A stretch of DNA of 27,075 bases, from assembly GCA_015680685.1 (NCBI GenBank), contig MNCI01012718.1:1466455-1493529 (forward strand), given 5' to 3'. This document shows, piece by piece, positions 8,829-19,460 of the stretch. A model generated the notes under the pieces. That model was not told the DNA's origin. It searched no databases and saw only the letters and a program-made list of their open reading frames with translations. A program made the position numbers and the translations under genes. Position 1 is the first letter of the stretch; each line of letters starts with the position of its first letter. The stretch comes from Gnetum montanum. Lineage: Eukaryota; Streptophyta; Gnetopsida; Gnetales; Gnetaceae.

Positions 8829-9944
8829 TTAGTATAGGTGACCATCTCCCCCATGACTGAGTTGTAAGGGAGAGATCCGAAATAACAAGCGAGGTTCACC
8901 GCTGGTGGAGTTGTAACTTGTACTGGCTGTTGCAGATTCATGGAAAGGTTTTGTTTGTTGCACATTAACCAATAACCTTTTGTCCGGGCTATCAAGCTTA
9001 TAGATCGTCATGGCCCTAGAGGGAAAGGTAGTATGAATAATATAAGGCCCTTCCCACAAGGTTTGAAACTTTGTACGTTGGGGAACATGTGTGGGGTTCC
9101 AGTAAAGGACCTTATCTCCTAGTTGGTACCTAAACCTTCAGATTCGTAAGTCATGATGTTGTTTACTGTGTGCCTTGTGCAACTCATTTAACGATAGCGC
9201 AACCAATCTATTCTTGTCTAACACGTTCAAAGTTGCTAATCATTGTTTTTGTGCTAGGTCGAGATCCAAATGAAGCTCGCAAGCCATGGACAATGTACGG
9301 AGCTCATTCTGTATGGGGAGTTTTGGAAGTTTCCCGTACACTAGCTCATAGGGAGAATACCTTGTAGGGAGCTTCCAAGTGGAACGATATGCCCAAAGAG
9401 CATCATTTAGTTTCGTGCTCCAGTCTTGCCTAAATTTGCTAATTGTTCGTGTTAATATTCTTGTAATCTCCTGATTAGTAACTTCAGCTTGACCATTGGC
9501 TTGGGGGTGGTAAGGTGTGGTCAATTTATGATCAACCCCTAAGCGTTGCATCAGTTTGCAAAAGGTTGCACCTGTAAAGTGTGTCCCATTATCAGAAATG
9601 AGTGCCCGTGGAACATCAAACCTGTTAATGATTTGTTGTTGTACAAATCGTGCGGCTGTAGATGATGTGCAGTCTGTTACAGCTGCTGCTTCAGCCCATT
9701 TGGTTAAGTAATCAACAACAACGATTATATATGCCTTTCCGTTGGACATTGGTGTAATCGGTCCCATAAAATCTATTCCCCAGATATCGAAGGGTTCTAA
9801 AGGTTGAATCCATTGTTGCAGACCCTCCATTCTAGCAGTCATTACACCATCACATTGACATCATTCACAGGATTGAGCAAAATGATGGGTGTCCCAAAAT
9901 AGTGTTGGCCAATAATATCCTGCAAGCAGGACCTTAGTGGCCGT
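8829..9944 (-). pseudogene. Element A integrase
   Basis: The H-H-C-C zinc finger straddles the breaks at 9947 and 9863: two His in 'DAHEGPCGGHYARR' upstream, then 'YYWPTLFWDTHHFAQSC', with the last Cys of the finger just after a TGA at 9863. The catalytic core (9842-9240) has an intact D,D-35-E triad: D in 'WGIDFMGP' (9773), D in 'LISDNGTHF' (9593) and E in 'NGQAEVTN' (9485). The C-terminal domain has 'LWEGPYII' (about 9059), the GPY-type module, and ends '..LQLSHGGDGHLY'. There is no chromodomain. Four stops break it, at 9947, 9863, 9242 and 9140. Confidence 0.85.
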
Positions 9945-11699
9945 TCATCTCCTGGCATAATGACCCCCACAGGGGCCCTCATGAGCATCCTGGAGAACTT
10001 TCGATTGATCTTGATCGGGCACACACCATCGAATCAAGCCATCAGGATAGACTTTATAAAGTTGTCCCTTGATTTCCATAAAGTATCTGGTTTTGTGAAG
10101 AAATTGTTGTTTCTTCCTAAAGTCCCACCCCTGTGGTATTTGTTGTGAAGTGAGATAAGTGAGAATGCTACTATACCAATTGATTTCTGTGGGTTGATTA
10201 TTTATTGCACCAGCATATTCATCCTCTTTGTTGTCCCAACGCAATCGAGATAGGTGATCAGTGACTACGTTCTCGGTGCCTTTGCGGTCTACAATTGTTA
10301 AATCGAACTCCTGAAGAATTACCAGCCAACGTATGATACGTGGGCTAACCATTGGTTTGTTCATAAGGAACCTAATTGCACTATGATCTGTATGGACGTA
10401 TACCTTGTAACCTAATACATAGTGTCTAAATTTATCCAGTGGAAACACTACAGCCATTAATTCTTTTTCTGTAGTTGTGTAGTTAAGTTGTGCACCTGTG
10501 ATACTCTTACTGGCACAATGGATGTAATAAGGTCATTTTTGTTCATCTAGTTGTGTCAGTACGGCTTCTAAGGCATAATTAGATGCATCAGTCATGATAT
10601 GGAATGGCCTGGACCAATCAGGGGCTTGTAGAATAGGGGTTTCCACAAGCCTCTGTTTGAGAGTTTGGAATGCTTGTTCGCATTCCCTGGTCCATTCAAA
10701 TGGTGCATCCTTTTTTGTTAATTCTACCAATGGTTTGGCAACTTTGAAGAAGTTCGCGATAAACCTTCTGTAGTAGCCAGTGTGTCCAAGGAACGACCTA
10801 ATGTCTTTAACGGTTTCTGGTTGTCGGGTAATTCCTTGGATGACTTTAATTTTTTCTGGATCCACCTCAATTCCTAATTGTGAAATTTTGTGCCCTAGTA
10901 CGACGCCCTCTTGAACCATCAAATGGCTCTTCTGCCAGTTGAGCTTGAGGTTGGTTTCAACACATCGTTTCAATACTTGCTCTAATCAGTCGAGGGCTTG
11001 ATCAAAACTCGTCCCATAAGTGGAGAAGTCGTCCATGAAGACTTCTACTCCATTACCTATTTGCTGTTGAAAGATGCTTAGAACTAATCGTTGAAACGTG
11101 GCAGGTGCATTACATAAGCCAAAAGGCATTTGTTTGTACGCAAACATTCCCCAAGGACTGGTGAACGTTGTTTTGGCTTGGTCTTCTGGCGCAATTCGTA
11201 TTTGGTTGTACCCACTATATCCATCCAGAAAACTGTAATAGCGATGCCCTACTATAGTGTCTAAGACTTGGTCAACAAATGGCAGTGGAAAGTGATCTTT
11301 GAATGTCGCCATATTTAATAGCCTAAAATCTATACATACCCTCCATTTACCTCCTTTCTTTGGTACGATAACAAGAGGACTAACCCATTCGCTATCAACA
11401 ATAGGGTAAATGAACCCTGCCTTGAGAAGCTATTCTAGCTCCTCTTTCACTATTTGTTTTAGTTTCAGGTTCAATCGCCTCTGGGGTTGCTTGCGATGCT
11501 TCATAGAGGGGCCTGTGTAAATCTTATGCTGGCATATCCTAGGATCTATTCCTGTTAGTTCAGGGTATGACCAAGCAAAGGCTGTTAACCACTTGTTTAT
11601 CACCCTTAGCAAACTTTCTTTTTGCTTGGGTGCGAGCTCTGCGTTGATGATCACCGGTTTTCCGTTTTTAAGGGTCACGTATTCCAAACTAGTGGGCAA
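9945..11699 (-). pseudogene. Element A reverse transcriptase and RNase H
   Basis: RT motifs run in order: 'PKKGGKWRVCIDFRLLN' (about 11370-11320), 'FLDGYSGYNQI', 'MPFGLCNAPATFQR', and the catalytic box VFMDDFSTYG (MDD at 11036-11028). 'VVLGHKIS' and 'FLGHTGYYRRFI' follow. RNase H follows, with 'HIMTDASNYALEAVLTQ' (about 10600-10550), 'FPLDKFRHYVLGYKVYVHTD' and 'DHLSRL'. The catalytic Asp residues are preserved; the breaks are stops at 11432, 10988 and 10535. The FMDD form and the sequence around it are like the Athila group. The N-terminal part of RT precedes the break at 11432. Confidence 0.85.
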
Positions 11700-11798
11700 C
11701 AGTTTTAAATCTAGGGGCTCTTATTTAAACTCCTCAGGAATCTCCAACTTGCCCCAATTAATGTTTTCAGAGTTAAGGGCTAGAAGTTGGCAACGGAC

Positions 11799-12878
11799 TC
11801 ACTCTAATATATCTGTGCTTTCAATGTAAGCACTAGTCATTCCCTCAGCTAGTTCCATGCAAGCTGTCGAGTTGTTCTCTTTACCAGCCATCAGCCACTG
11901 GGATTTTTCTTGTTGGGCGGCTGTCGCATATAGGCACTTTTGTATATCAATATCCCATGCACACCGATCACATGTAGGCAATGTTAAACTTTGCATCACC
12001 CATGATTTCTGCATGCAATGACACCCTGTGTCACTATATGTGATGCATGGAACTCTTTTCCTCTTAATTTTCCCAAAAGTATTTGTCTTGGATATTTCTA
12101 GGAAAAGGTTGCGAATTCCTAAGCATGCGTCGATTGTATTCAGCCATGCCCTTTCCATTATAATTGGGAAATCCCCTTTGTCATTGTTTATTTGAATCAC
12201 TAGGAAATTGGCTGGGTATGACCATCCACTGATAGTGGTAACAATGTCTTCAACCTGTCCCAAAGGAATAGTGATGGACTGGTCAGCCAGCTCTAGGTGA
12301 ACATTGCTCTTCTTGAGTGGAGGCAGGTTCCAGGTTTTATACAATTCTTGTGAGATTAAGTTGACCCCAGAACCTGAATCGAGGAGAGCCTTATGGGGTT
12401 CATTCCTAGTGACTTGGAGGTAAATTAGGGGGACTCCTGGATCCGATAATTTCTTTGGGAGGTGGCCATCCTTGATCCAGTCAGTTATTGTATGTGTTAA
12501 CATAACTATATGCATTGGACGTGATTTCGCTATCAAAGGATTTCTCGAAACATTATTTGGTATGGGAGTGTTAGGATGCTCACCCGCTTGTGAAGGCGAA
12601 GGCTTGGTTGGATTGTTGGTCCTGAGGAAGGGTCTTTTGGGTGTATGATTGTTAGAACCAACTGATATTGGAGGATTGGGAGCCCTCGTAGTTTTGGGTT
12701 GTCGCGGTTGAGTGGAATTTATTCTAGGCTTTGTTGGAGCGGTTGATGGTGGGGCCACTAGTGCAAGAGATGCGGATGGATTTGGAGGATAGTGTGGGTA
12801 TGGAATGTTTCCCGAAGGAGAAGGAGTCCCAAAATACTCTTGAACTTGGTAGTAACGTGGAGGGTTTATGTGACCCAT
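11799..12878 (-). pseudogene. Element A protease segment (open 359-codon block)
   Basis: The longest uninterrupted piece of the element. A proline-rich linker (first 120 residues of the block) leads into an aspartic protease with the catalytic triplet in 'ALLDSGSGVNLIS' (DSG at 12380-12372). The DSG is followed by 'NFLVIQINN' and 'FPIIMERAWLNTIDA', the expected flap and second half. The protease would cut the polyprotein in the particle. The active site is intact, but stops lie on both sides (12905 and 11801). Confidence 0.75.
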
Positions 12879-12902
12879 AGAGTCACTTGAGGAAATTGGC
12901 TG

Positions 12903-15011
12903 CTACCCAAAATAACCATAAGGATTAGGCTGCCGGTAAGGGTACTGTTGTTTCGACGATGGCATCCCCCATGACTGTGGGTATTGCCACTGCTGATGCT
13001 GTCCGATGGACTGTGGGGGAGTTCCACTTGGATAACACGCTAGTGGTTGGTGGAACTGCCTTGGGTTACCTTGTGGATAAGGCAACCTTCAGGGTGTTTG
13101 CCGTTGGTTGAGTCTTGGATTAAGCGCATACACCCCAAACTCCTATAGATGTGAGATAATGGGGCAACATCCCTTAGGATGTTCATAGTAGCAGATCTCA
13201 CATCCACTATCATCGTCTATGTCAGAATCCACAGCCACATCGGAGTTAGTGATTTTTCCCTTACCCTTGTTACGTGCAAGGCCTAAATCTCTCCACTTTT
13301 GCTTACCTTTGTCACTACTTTGTTCTATCTTAGACCCTTCTACAATTTTTAAGACGATTTCAATTTTAGAGTCTAAGGAACTCCATACGTCGTCTACCTT
13401 AGCTGTTATTTCTGTTGTTAATTTTTGGATCGGCAAGGTTTTCCAGTTCACCAACTCTTCGAGTGGTGACTCATCCTCTTCATCACAAAATTTCACTCCC
13501 TTCTTTCGAAGGGAGGGATCACGGTTGTACTCTTCCGCACTTTCCCTTTTGTGTAGCTCACCTTCTTCATTTGCTACTTGCTCCAATAAGCTTTGTACTT
13601 CATGGGCTCTAAGTTATGAGAGTCTCCCTTGGGCGTAAGTCCCAAGAGTTCTCCTCGTTTCATTCCTTAGCCCATCCACAATGTGGCGAAGTTGATCCCA
13701 TTGAGCGTACCCATGGCCCGGGCAACGATGTAACAATGTGTAATAGCGGGCCATGGCAGCATCCAAGGGTTCGTGATGACCTTGCTTCCAGCCTTGAATT
13801 TGCTTACGCAAATTGGACACTCTGGAGTACGTCTGATACTTTTTGTTGAACAGTTCTAGCATCGTACTCCACCTCCTGATGGTTTCTGGTTCTAAGGACC
13901 GGTACCAGCTCTCTGCTTCTTTGGTGAGTGTCCTTGGGAACAACTTAAGTTTTTGCCACTCGCTGTCTATATTCTGCAAGGCACAGGCATCATGGAATGC
14001 CTGTAAATGATTTTTCGGATCAGCATTGTATCCCTCTTCAAACCGTGGGATGTTGTTCATGTCTAATCATTTGATCCGACTATCTTTCAAATGCCTTGTG
14101 GGAATCCTAACTGCCTCCATTATGTCAAGCATACTTCAGGTTGCAAGTAGGGGTTCGTCATGATCATCTCTTTCATGATGCCTATGATGTCTACGTTGTT
14201 CTCTACTCTCCCTACGTCCTTGCCCTTGTCCTCTCTCTCGACTTTCCCATCAAGGTCTCTCGTCTTTTTTACTTTTATCCTCACCTTTATGTTCATGGTG
14301 GCTACACCTAGATGTGGAAGGAGAGGGTGAGTCATGTGAAGAAGGGGAAGAAGAAGGGGAACCATCGCCATGATGATGTTTCTTGCCTTCTCTTCGGCTG
14401 CTATGACCCCGATCGTTGTGACGATCAAAGTGCCCGTCCTTAGCATAAGTGGTTGTTCCCTCTGTGAACAGCTGGTGTTCACGGGTATCAGAACTAGGGA
14501 TATGTATCGTTGATCGTAGGTTATGATACCCTTCCTCCTCACCATCGTTAGGAGGGGGAACATCATTTGTTAAAGAACCCGTGATAAGGGGTTCCTCATC
14601 TCCTATTTCGCTAAGGACGTGCGGGGCTTTGCCCTTCAGAAAAGTATGTTGACTCTCCTGCCTTAAGTCCCGAATACGCTGGGCATCTGTGGGATGATAA
14701 TCCCTTATGTCAAAGTCATCCATAACGTATTCCGCAAATAGTTCTTGCATGTCAATCTGTGCTAAGGCACGGAAGAGCATGTTAGGGACTGATCGATCTG
14801 GGGGTAACACGATGTTACCTTGCAAATCTCTCCACCGCAACTATTTTTCCTGATGGAGAATAAAAGTAAAATTAGGAATATACTCATCGGGATGAGTATA
14901 TGTCATTTTATATTATTTAGGACTTGGCTGATTTTGGTTATGTGTTTTAAGTTGCTGACTATCTTGTGTATGATCCTTAGGTGGTGAGTTGCTCTTATGA
15001 GAAGAAGGCAT
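12903..15011 (-). pseudogene. Element A gag region (capsid and zinc knuckle)
   Basis: Gag forms the virus-like particle and packages the RNA. Translation starts MPSSHKSNSPP at 15011. The retrotransposon gag domain lies at about residues 318-465 (14060-13616), with 'IPRFEEGYNADPKNHLQAF', 'KLKLFPRTLTKEAESWY' and 'RWSTMLELFNKKYQ'. A CX2CX3HX4C zinc knuckle (C604, C607, H611, C616; 13202-13164) has the spacing I associate with Athila/Tat gags. Charged low-complexity sequence (14250-14560, rich in D, H, S, K and R) precedes the gag domain, and a Q/P/Y-rich segment (13085-12903) follows the knuckle. Nine premature stops interrupt the region, so no functional gag is made. Confidence 0.8.
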
Positions 15012-15133
15012 TTTTATCGGTGTGCTAATTTACAGTTAATTAAATTTTTATCTTGATTAACCTGAAGGTTCGTTAAGGCTCACAATGAGGTGAGTGATAT
15101 CCCTTATGTTCTATTCGACGCAAAAACATTTAG

Positions 15134-15151
15134 TCCTCGACAACCGTGCCA
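15134..15151 (-). other. Primer-binding site of element A (Asp-tRNA-like)
   Basis: One base after the 5' LTR the minus strand reads TGGCACGGTTGTCGAGGA. This is close to the TGGCGCCGTTGTCGGGGA type described for plant Athila elements and ascribed to tRNA-Asp, with three differences. Two of those are G-to-A changes. The comparison sequence is from memory. Confidence 0.7.
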
Positions 15152-15993
15152 ATGATGAGTGGCGAGGTACCCCTACACTCAACCATACGAAACGAGCATA
15201 GCACGCGCGATCCGGTCGAACTCCACAGACTAAATGCCTAAATGCCCCATGGAACACTTTGGGTTAATCATTCGTTGTCTTCCCAGACTTACTTGTTGTT
15301 GTCACGGTGTATGGTTAAGTAAGTCCGAGGTATATGATTTTTATGGTCTTTTATGGTTTTTCTCCTATGCTAAAGGGTGAAGGGTTGAGAGAACTAACTA
15401 ACTCTAACTAAGGACCTAAGTCTAAATTAACTAGCGTCAGCATCCATTCCCACTTACCGTACATACCCTGAACCGATGCAACTGTGGCTACCAAATGCTA
15501 ATCGTTACTGGGATCACCACATGTAATGCATGTGCTCAAAGTGGTCGTACTAAGGCACCTAACTAGGAGAAAAGGGTTGAGAGAGCCTAACTAGCCTAAG
15601 TGCGATGAGTAGCCGATTCCTTGACTAACCGTACACATCTGGGACTACCACTGGGATTACCAAGCATAGATCCTGAAATACGCCACTGGGTTACCAAGTA
15701 GTCACGATGCTCGTAATCAAGTTGTACTCATGCCGCACTAATGCATGTAATAAATAACAGGTAAGAAATAACAAGTAATAAATCCTATTCCATGCATTGC
15801 AAGGTTTATCCACAAAGCTCGTCTATATTGCTGTACACAACTTGCGTTTAGGTACAAAGCTGCTCGAATAAAGATCTGTTGACTTGGGGACTCCTACTGC
15901 AAGCACATGGAAAATATTCTATCTCTGGAGCAATCAAACTGCCAGAGTTTCCCTACTTTAAGCCTAGGATGAGAAATGAGGGGAGTGCTACCT

Positions 15994-16003
15994 CTTATTT
16001 ATA
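15994..16003 (-). promoter_or_regulatory. TATA box of element A 5' LTR
   Basis: TATAAATAAG on the minus strand, 85 nt inside the 5' LTR. It would drive the genomic RNA leftward from about 15965. Confidence 0.65.
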
Positions 16004-16017
16004 GATTTGGGGCGGAC

Positions 16018-16080
16018 CGTGATATTGTGTATGCAATATCGCAGGGGACGACGCGATATAGCGGCCCATGCGATATCGCG
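16018..16080. promoter_or_regulatory. Degenerate GCGATATCGC palindrome array, element A 5' LTR
   Basis: About four to five units are present, of which only the last (GCGATATCGCG at 16070-16080) is perfect. Others have decayed to GTGATATTG, GCAATATCGC and GCGATATAGC. Most changes are the CpG-to-TpG or CpA type. Confidence 0.65.
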
Positions 16081-16088
16081 TCTCATCA

Positions 16089-16093
16089 GGCTT
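16089..16093. repeat. Target-site duplication of element A, right (GGCTT)
   Basis: The partner of GGTTT at 5897-5901; four of five bases match. Confidence 0.7.
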
Positions 16094-16815
16094 CCAGAAC
16101 TATGCACCATTGCCTTGATAGACTTTATCACTTCATACATTAGTACTTGCATTTGGATGCTTCGGTTCCTAGTCTCTTCCATGGTCTTTAGTGGACTAAT
16201 GGATCGAACCTTCTACCCTATAAACCACATGTGCCCTTTCAGTTGTTGTAGGATTCCTCTATGATTGTTAATCGCTACAATTAATTATGACACATAGAAG
16301 AGTCTGAATAGTTTTGGCTCTCTCTCTTTTCACAAGTTTGGAGCCTTCCGACTCTTCCAAAAATCAAACAATTTCTTTGGTGCCTCCTTCACCAAGGCCT
16401 ACATATCGGCAAATGTCGGGAATACCTTGGAATTCCAAACCCTAATTGCCCTCTCTATGGAGCTCCTGATGATTTTGTCCACGTTTTTTGGCATTGCCCT
16501 TTCGCTCAGTCTTCATGGGAGTGGGTTTCTAAAGTTTTTCCTTTGTGCAAGTTTTCCCATGAGGATATCTTGTTCGGCTTTCTGGCCACCCCCTCTACTG
16601 ACCTTAAGTTTCTTTGGGAAGTTATTAGGCCCCTCGTTCTTTACTATATATGGAAGCGCAGATGCACTGCTCTTTTCCAGAACACTGATTCGTCCAATTC
16701 TACCCATTTAACTATTATGGAAAAATTTCAAATTCTTCGCCTTGTGCATTTCCAAATTTTATCTCATACTTTTAAGTTAAAGTTGGATACTAATCAGTTA
16801 TTTTATTATTTGTAG
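16094..16815 (+). pseudogene. LINE ORF2 C-terminus with zf-RVT zinc finger, right part
   Basis: This resumes the LINE frame cut at 5901. From about 16410 to TAG at 16813-16815 the frame is fully open. It contains 'CPLYG' (16447), then 'FVHVFWHCPFAQSSWEW', the zf-RVT finger of plant L1 ORF2 with its second Cys changed to Tyr, and further on 'LYYIWKRRCTALFQNT'. The terminal region is typical of ORF2 ends. The piece at 16094-16400 has stops. Joining 5545-5901 to this segment gives one LINE tail interrupted by the 10.2-kb element A. Confidence 0.75.
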
Positions 16816-17926
16816 CCTTGGAGCAGATACACCAACTCGTGCACTCTTCCCAATCTCGATCTACTACATCGGAGTGTGTTATCATAATTTTGAGCATTTT
16901 TAGCTCTTTGTTGTTCTCCTGGTCTTATTAACTCGTAGTTCTTATCAATTCCCAGCATAAGGTTGCTCTTTGAAATGTACTCCCACACCCTATGAAGGAT
17001 TATGTATCAAGATGTTTTCCTTCAACATCCACATTTGTCATTGTTCTTCTCCCAATTTAACCATCAATATGTTCAGATGTTGATCATGTACTTAATCTCA
17101 TTTAATTAATAAAATTCTCTTTTTGGGGTCCGACATAATCCAATTAGTAAAATTGCCTAACACTATCAAGTACCATAAAAGAAAATAAAAATGTTCATTA
17201 TCCTTGGATAAGACAATTTCAACTAGAAGCCTCACCAACAATGCATGGAAATCAACTTAGAGCTTGACCAATAAGATTAACTAAAGATCCATTTAAACAT
17301 AGGAATATATAATAAACTGTACCGTATAATTAAGAAATAAAATTTAGTTCTGCTTTACCGGCTGCCATTACCTTTCAAAGTCTTCAACTAATAAGCCCAT
17401 GCAATCATATTCTAAAAATGGCAATGAACCGGGGCGATGGGGTTTATAGTGAAACAACCGTCATATTTAATTGAAAAAATAAAAAATAAAATCTGTTGTA
17501 AATCTCATGATCTTGCTCCTGTAATTGTGCATTGGTTCAAAAATGATATGATATTTGCCTTTACAACACTACCAAAATTGTCGTTTGACATTGAGGTAAA
17601 CTTGCAGCGATGAATAGGAAGCAAGCAAAAACGAAATGTTTCATCATATGCTACGAAGTTGCATAGTTAAAAGAAGCTTCTTCCATGAAAACCCACAACA
17701 AAAAAATCATTTCGCAACCATGCACAATCGAAAACTGCCTTAAACGGTTCATGTAAGACCAGAATAAAACAAAAAAAAATAGTTATTTCGGCATACCCAC
17801 ATTGATAAAGTTAGTTGACTGAAAAAGAACAGTCTAAATCAACAAGAACAACATATCTCTTACAAGGGATCAATTTTTTTAAGTGTTTTTTGAAAAAAAT
17901 TAGAAAGCTTTAATATCAGCAGGCTA
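16816..17926. other. Spacer: LINE 3' end and unassigned sequence
   Basis: The first 300 bases probably include the LINE 3' untranslated part; TTTAATTAATAAAATTCTCTTTTTGG near 17100-17130 resembles plant L1 3' ends, but there is no clear poly-A tail. From 17130 to 17926 I see AT-rich sequence with no gene, RNA or repeat that I recognise. Confidence 0.4.
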
Positions 17927-17931
17927 CCCAG
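17927..17931. repeat. Target-site duplication of element B, left (CCCAG)
   Basis: CCCAG directly precedes TGTTGA of the LTR and is matched exactly by 25434-25438. Confidence 0.85.
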
Positions 17932-19459
17932 TGTTGATGCGTAAATTTTGGACACGCGAACACCTGTGAAAACTCGTTTTAGGAGACTATCGCCTAGGGC
18001 GCCTCCCGTATAGGTACGGAAACCCGGGAATAGTCTCAACTGGAAAGGGCAATGTGACAGAACTTTAATAATAATATTTAAAACAAAATAAAACAAATAA
18101 AAGCTTATATTTGATGGTGGAAACTTAAAATAAGCAATTTGCAAAATGATGAATAATTCAAATATTCAAATTTTATGTCCTGCTGTTGCAGATGCAAGCG
18201 GAGTGGCGAGCGACGCGGCAGGCAATGGGAGCAGCGGTGTGGCAGCAGGCCAGACAGAGGGGCGGCGACAGCAAAGCGAGGTGCCGACAAGCAGAAAACA
18301 GTGACGCGGCAAAAGCAGCACAACGTCAGCGAAGGGAGCACAGAGGGTGGTGGCGAGCGCAGAGGCCACGTGCAGCAGTGCGGGGGATGCACAGCAAAAA
18401 CAGCAACACACGCAACGCGGCAGCGGAGGAGACAGTAACAGGTCGCTGTTTCGCGTGCGGTCGGGGCAGAGAAGGAAAACCAGCGGCGGCGGTGAGGAAA
18501 ATAGTGTCTGCGGAGGAACAGCAGGGGCGGCAGCAGAGAGGTGGCAACGCTGCAAGAGAAGCCAGTGATGCGGCAGGGTGGCGCAGCAGAGCAGGGACGC
18601 GGCAGACAGAGGGCGTCAACGGGAGCACGTGAAACAGACTGTTCGGGCGTGAGTGGTGGCCGAAAACCAGCGAGGGCAGGGGGAGAAACCGGCAGCGGCG
18701 GGTGGCAGCGCAGGCGGAGACAAAACAGATGAACGGCGCGGCGCGGAGATAGAACAGATGCGCGGCGCGGTGCGAAGGTAGAATAGATGCACGGGGCGGC
18801 AGATAGACGGTCAAATCGGCGCTGCGGCAGGCGAACAGATCGGCGCGTAGCGGCGAGAGGCGGACAGGAACCAGCGGGAGAACAGTGGAACAGATCCTCG
18901 TGCTCGGCAGAAACCAGCGACGGTGCGGCGGACAGATGGCAGCGCGGGTGGTGTCAGCGGGAGCGGGATCTGACGCGGCGAACGGGCTAATGGATGGTGA
19001 CGAGAGCGGGAGAACAGAGGGTGTTAACGGAAGCAGCGGCGGAAAGAAAGCAGCGACGGACAGGAACCAGTGGCAGCGAACGGAAGGCTGCGAATAGGAA
19101 CCAGCGGCAGCGAACAGGAGGCTGCAGGGACAGCAGCGAACAGAAGGCTCTGCAGGCTGCAGCGGATCTCCAGAGAAACCCCTAGCCAATCTCTCCCTCT
19201 CCTCCCAAATCTCCTCCTTCGTCCCTGTTTTATAGCGGCTGGCGAATAGGTGGAAGAAGAAACCTAACCCTAATCGCCGTCACCCGAGCCACCTAAATCA
19301 TCAGGAAAACAACTATAAGTTTAGTTTATTTTATTTTTAAAAGGCACGCGGTCGGTCGTTATTATTTTTAATTTTGAAATCTATTCTTTTTGTAATTTTA
19401 AAATTTTATATTTTTATTTTAAGTGAAATTGGTTCAAGCATGGTTGAACAAGGCCCCAT
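17932..19459 (-). repeat. Element B 3' LTR, incomplete (1528 bp)
   Basis: It matches 23875-25403 almost base for base and then stops at an N (19460). The 31 bases that complete the other LTR (25403-25433, ending GGCCTCAACA) are not found here. The GC-rich core (about 18180-19190) holds long open frames on both strands that I regard as by-products of composition. Confidence 0.9.
19228..19234 (-). promoter_or_regulatory. TATA box of element B 3' LTR
   Basis: The minus strand reads CGCTATAAAACAGG, upstream of a purine-rich stretch. The same sequence is at 25172-25178 in the other LTR. Confidence 0.55.
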
Positions 19460-19460
19460 N
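19460..19460. other. Single N at the LTR/internal junction
   Basis: The only ambiguous base in the window. It lies exactly where the 3' LTR loses its match to the 5' LTR, and no polypurine tract lies beyond it, so it probably marks an assembly join or gap. Confidence 0.7.

Larger units (their letters stand above)
8829..15011 (-). pseudogene. Element A gag-pol polyprotein, one frame with 18 premature stops
   Basis: The first ATG after the primer site (15011) opens a frame that can be followed for 2,060 codons to TAA at 8831-8829. All recognisable domains fall in this one frame: gag, zinc knuckle, protease, RT, RNase H, and the integrase zinc finger, core and C-terminus. Premature stops begin at 14915, 14843, 14252, 14138, 14069, 13616, 13145, 13091, 12905, 11801, 11723, 11432, 10988, 10535, 9947, 9863, 9242 and 9140. 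Eleven are TGA, four TAG and three TAA. No frameshift is needed anywhere. A single gag-pol frame without a gag/pol shift is common in plant Ty3/gypsy elements. The damage is therefore point mutation, consistent with C-to-T change in methylated DNA. Confidence 0.85.
5902..16088 (-). mobile_element. Element A: complete Athila-like Ty3/gypsy LTR retrotransposon
   Basis: A 10,187-bp element in minus orientation. LTRs lie at 15153-16088 (5') and 5902-6824 (3'), both bounded by TGATGAG..CTCATCA, with a primer-binding site, a polypurine-like tract and a near-perfect 5-bp target duplication. Domain order gag, protease, RT, RNase H, integrase is Ty3/gypsy. Integrase followed by 'HLDLDLA', the FMDDFS RT box and the Asp-tRNA-like primer site point to the Athila lineage, and no chromodomain is seen; I did not compare against a database. 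The LTRs differ by roughly 5% by eye, mostly transitions. With 18 stops in the polyprotein frame it cannot encode its own proteins. Confidence 0.93.
15153..16088 (-). repeat. Element A 5' LTR (936 bp)
   Basis: It runs from TGATGAG at 15153 to CTCATCA ending at 16088. On the minus strand the order is U3 edge, palindrome array (16018-16080), TATA box (15994-16003), then R-U5 to 15153. It is nearly identical to 5902-6824 over most of its length. Differences cluster in the first 100 bp and in the palindrome array, and nearly all are transitions. Confidence 0.95.

Noticed and set aside
8498-8995. 165-codon minus-strand frame overlapping the integrase C-terminus
   Set aside because: It is the shifted frame of the 33-bp repeat and pol end; its hydrophobic pattern (FLVFVLQISLS) comes from the A-rich repeat on the other strand, not an envelope-like protein.
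13219-13638. Plus-strand frames opposite gag (13219-13638, 13415-13612, 13616-13849)
   Set aside because: Shadows of the gag frame on the other strand.
18326-19189. 287-codon minus-strand frame in element B LTR (and its twin at 24270-25133)
   Set aside because: It begins with TTG, is low-complexity (A, R, S, C, P), overlaps equally open frames on the other strand and lies in GC-rich sequence where stops are rare. Preservation in both LTRs is not independent, since they are copies of one template.
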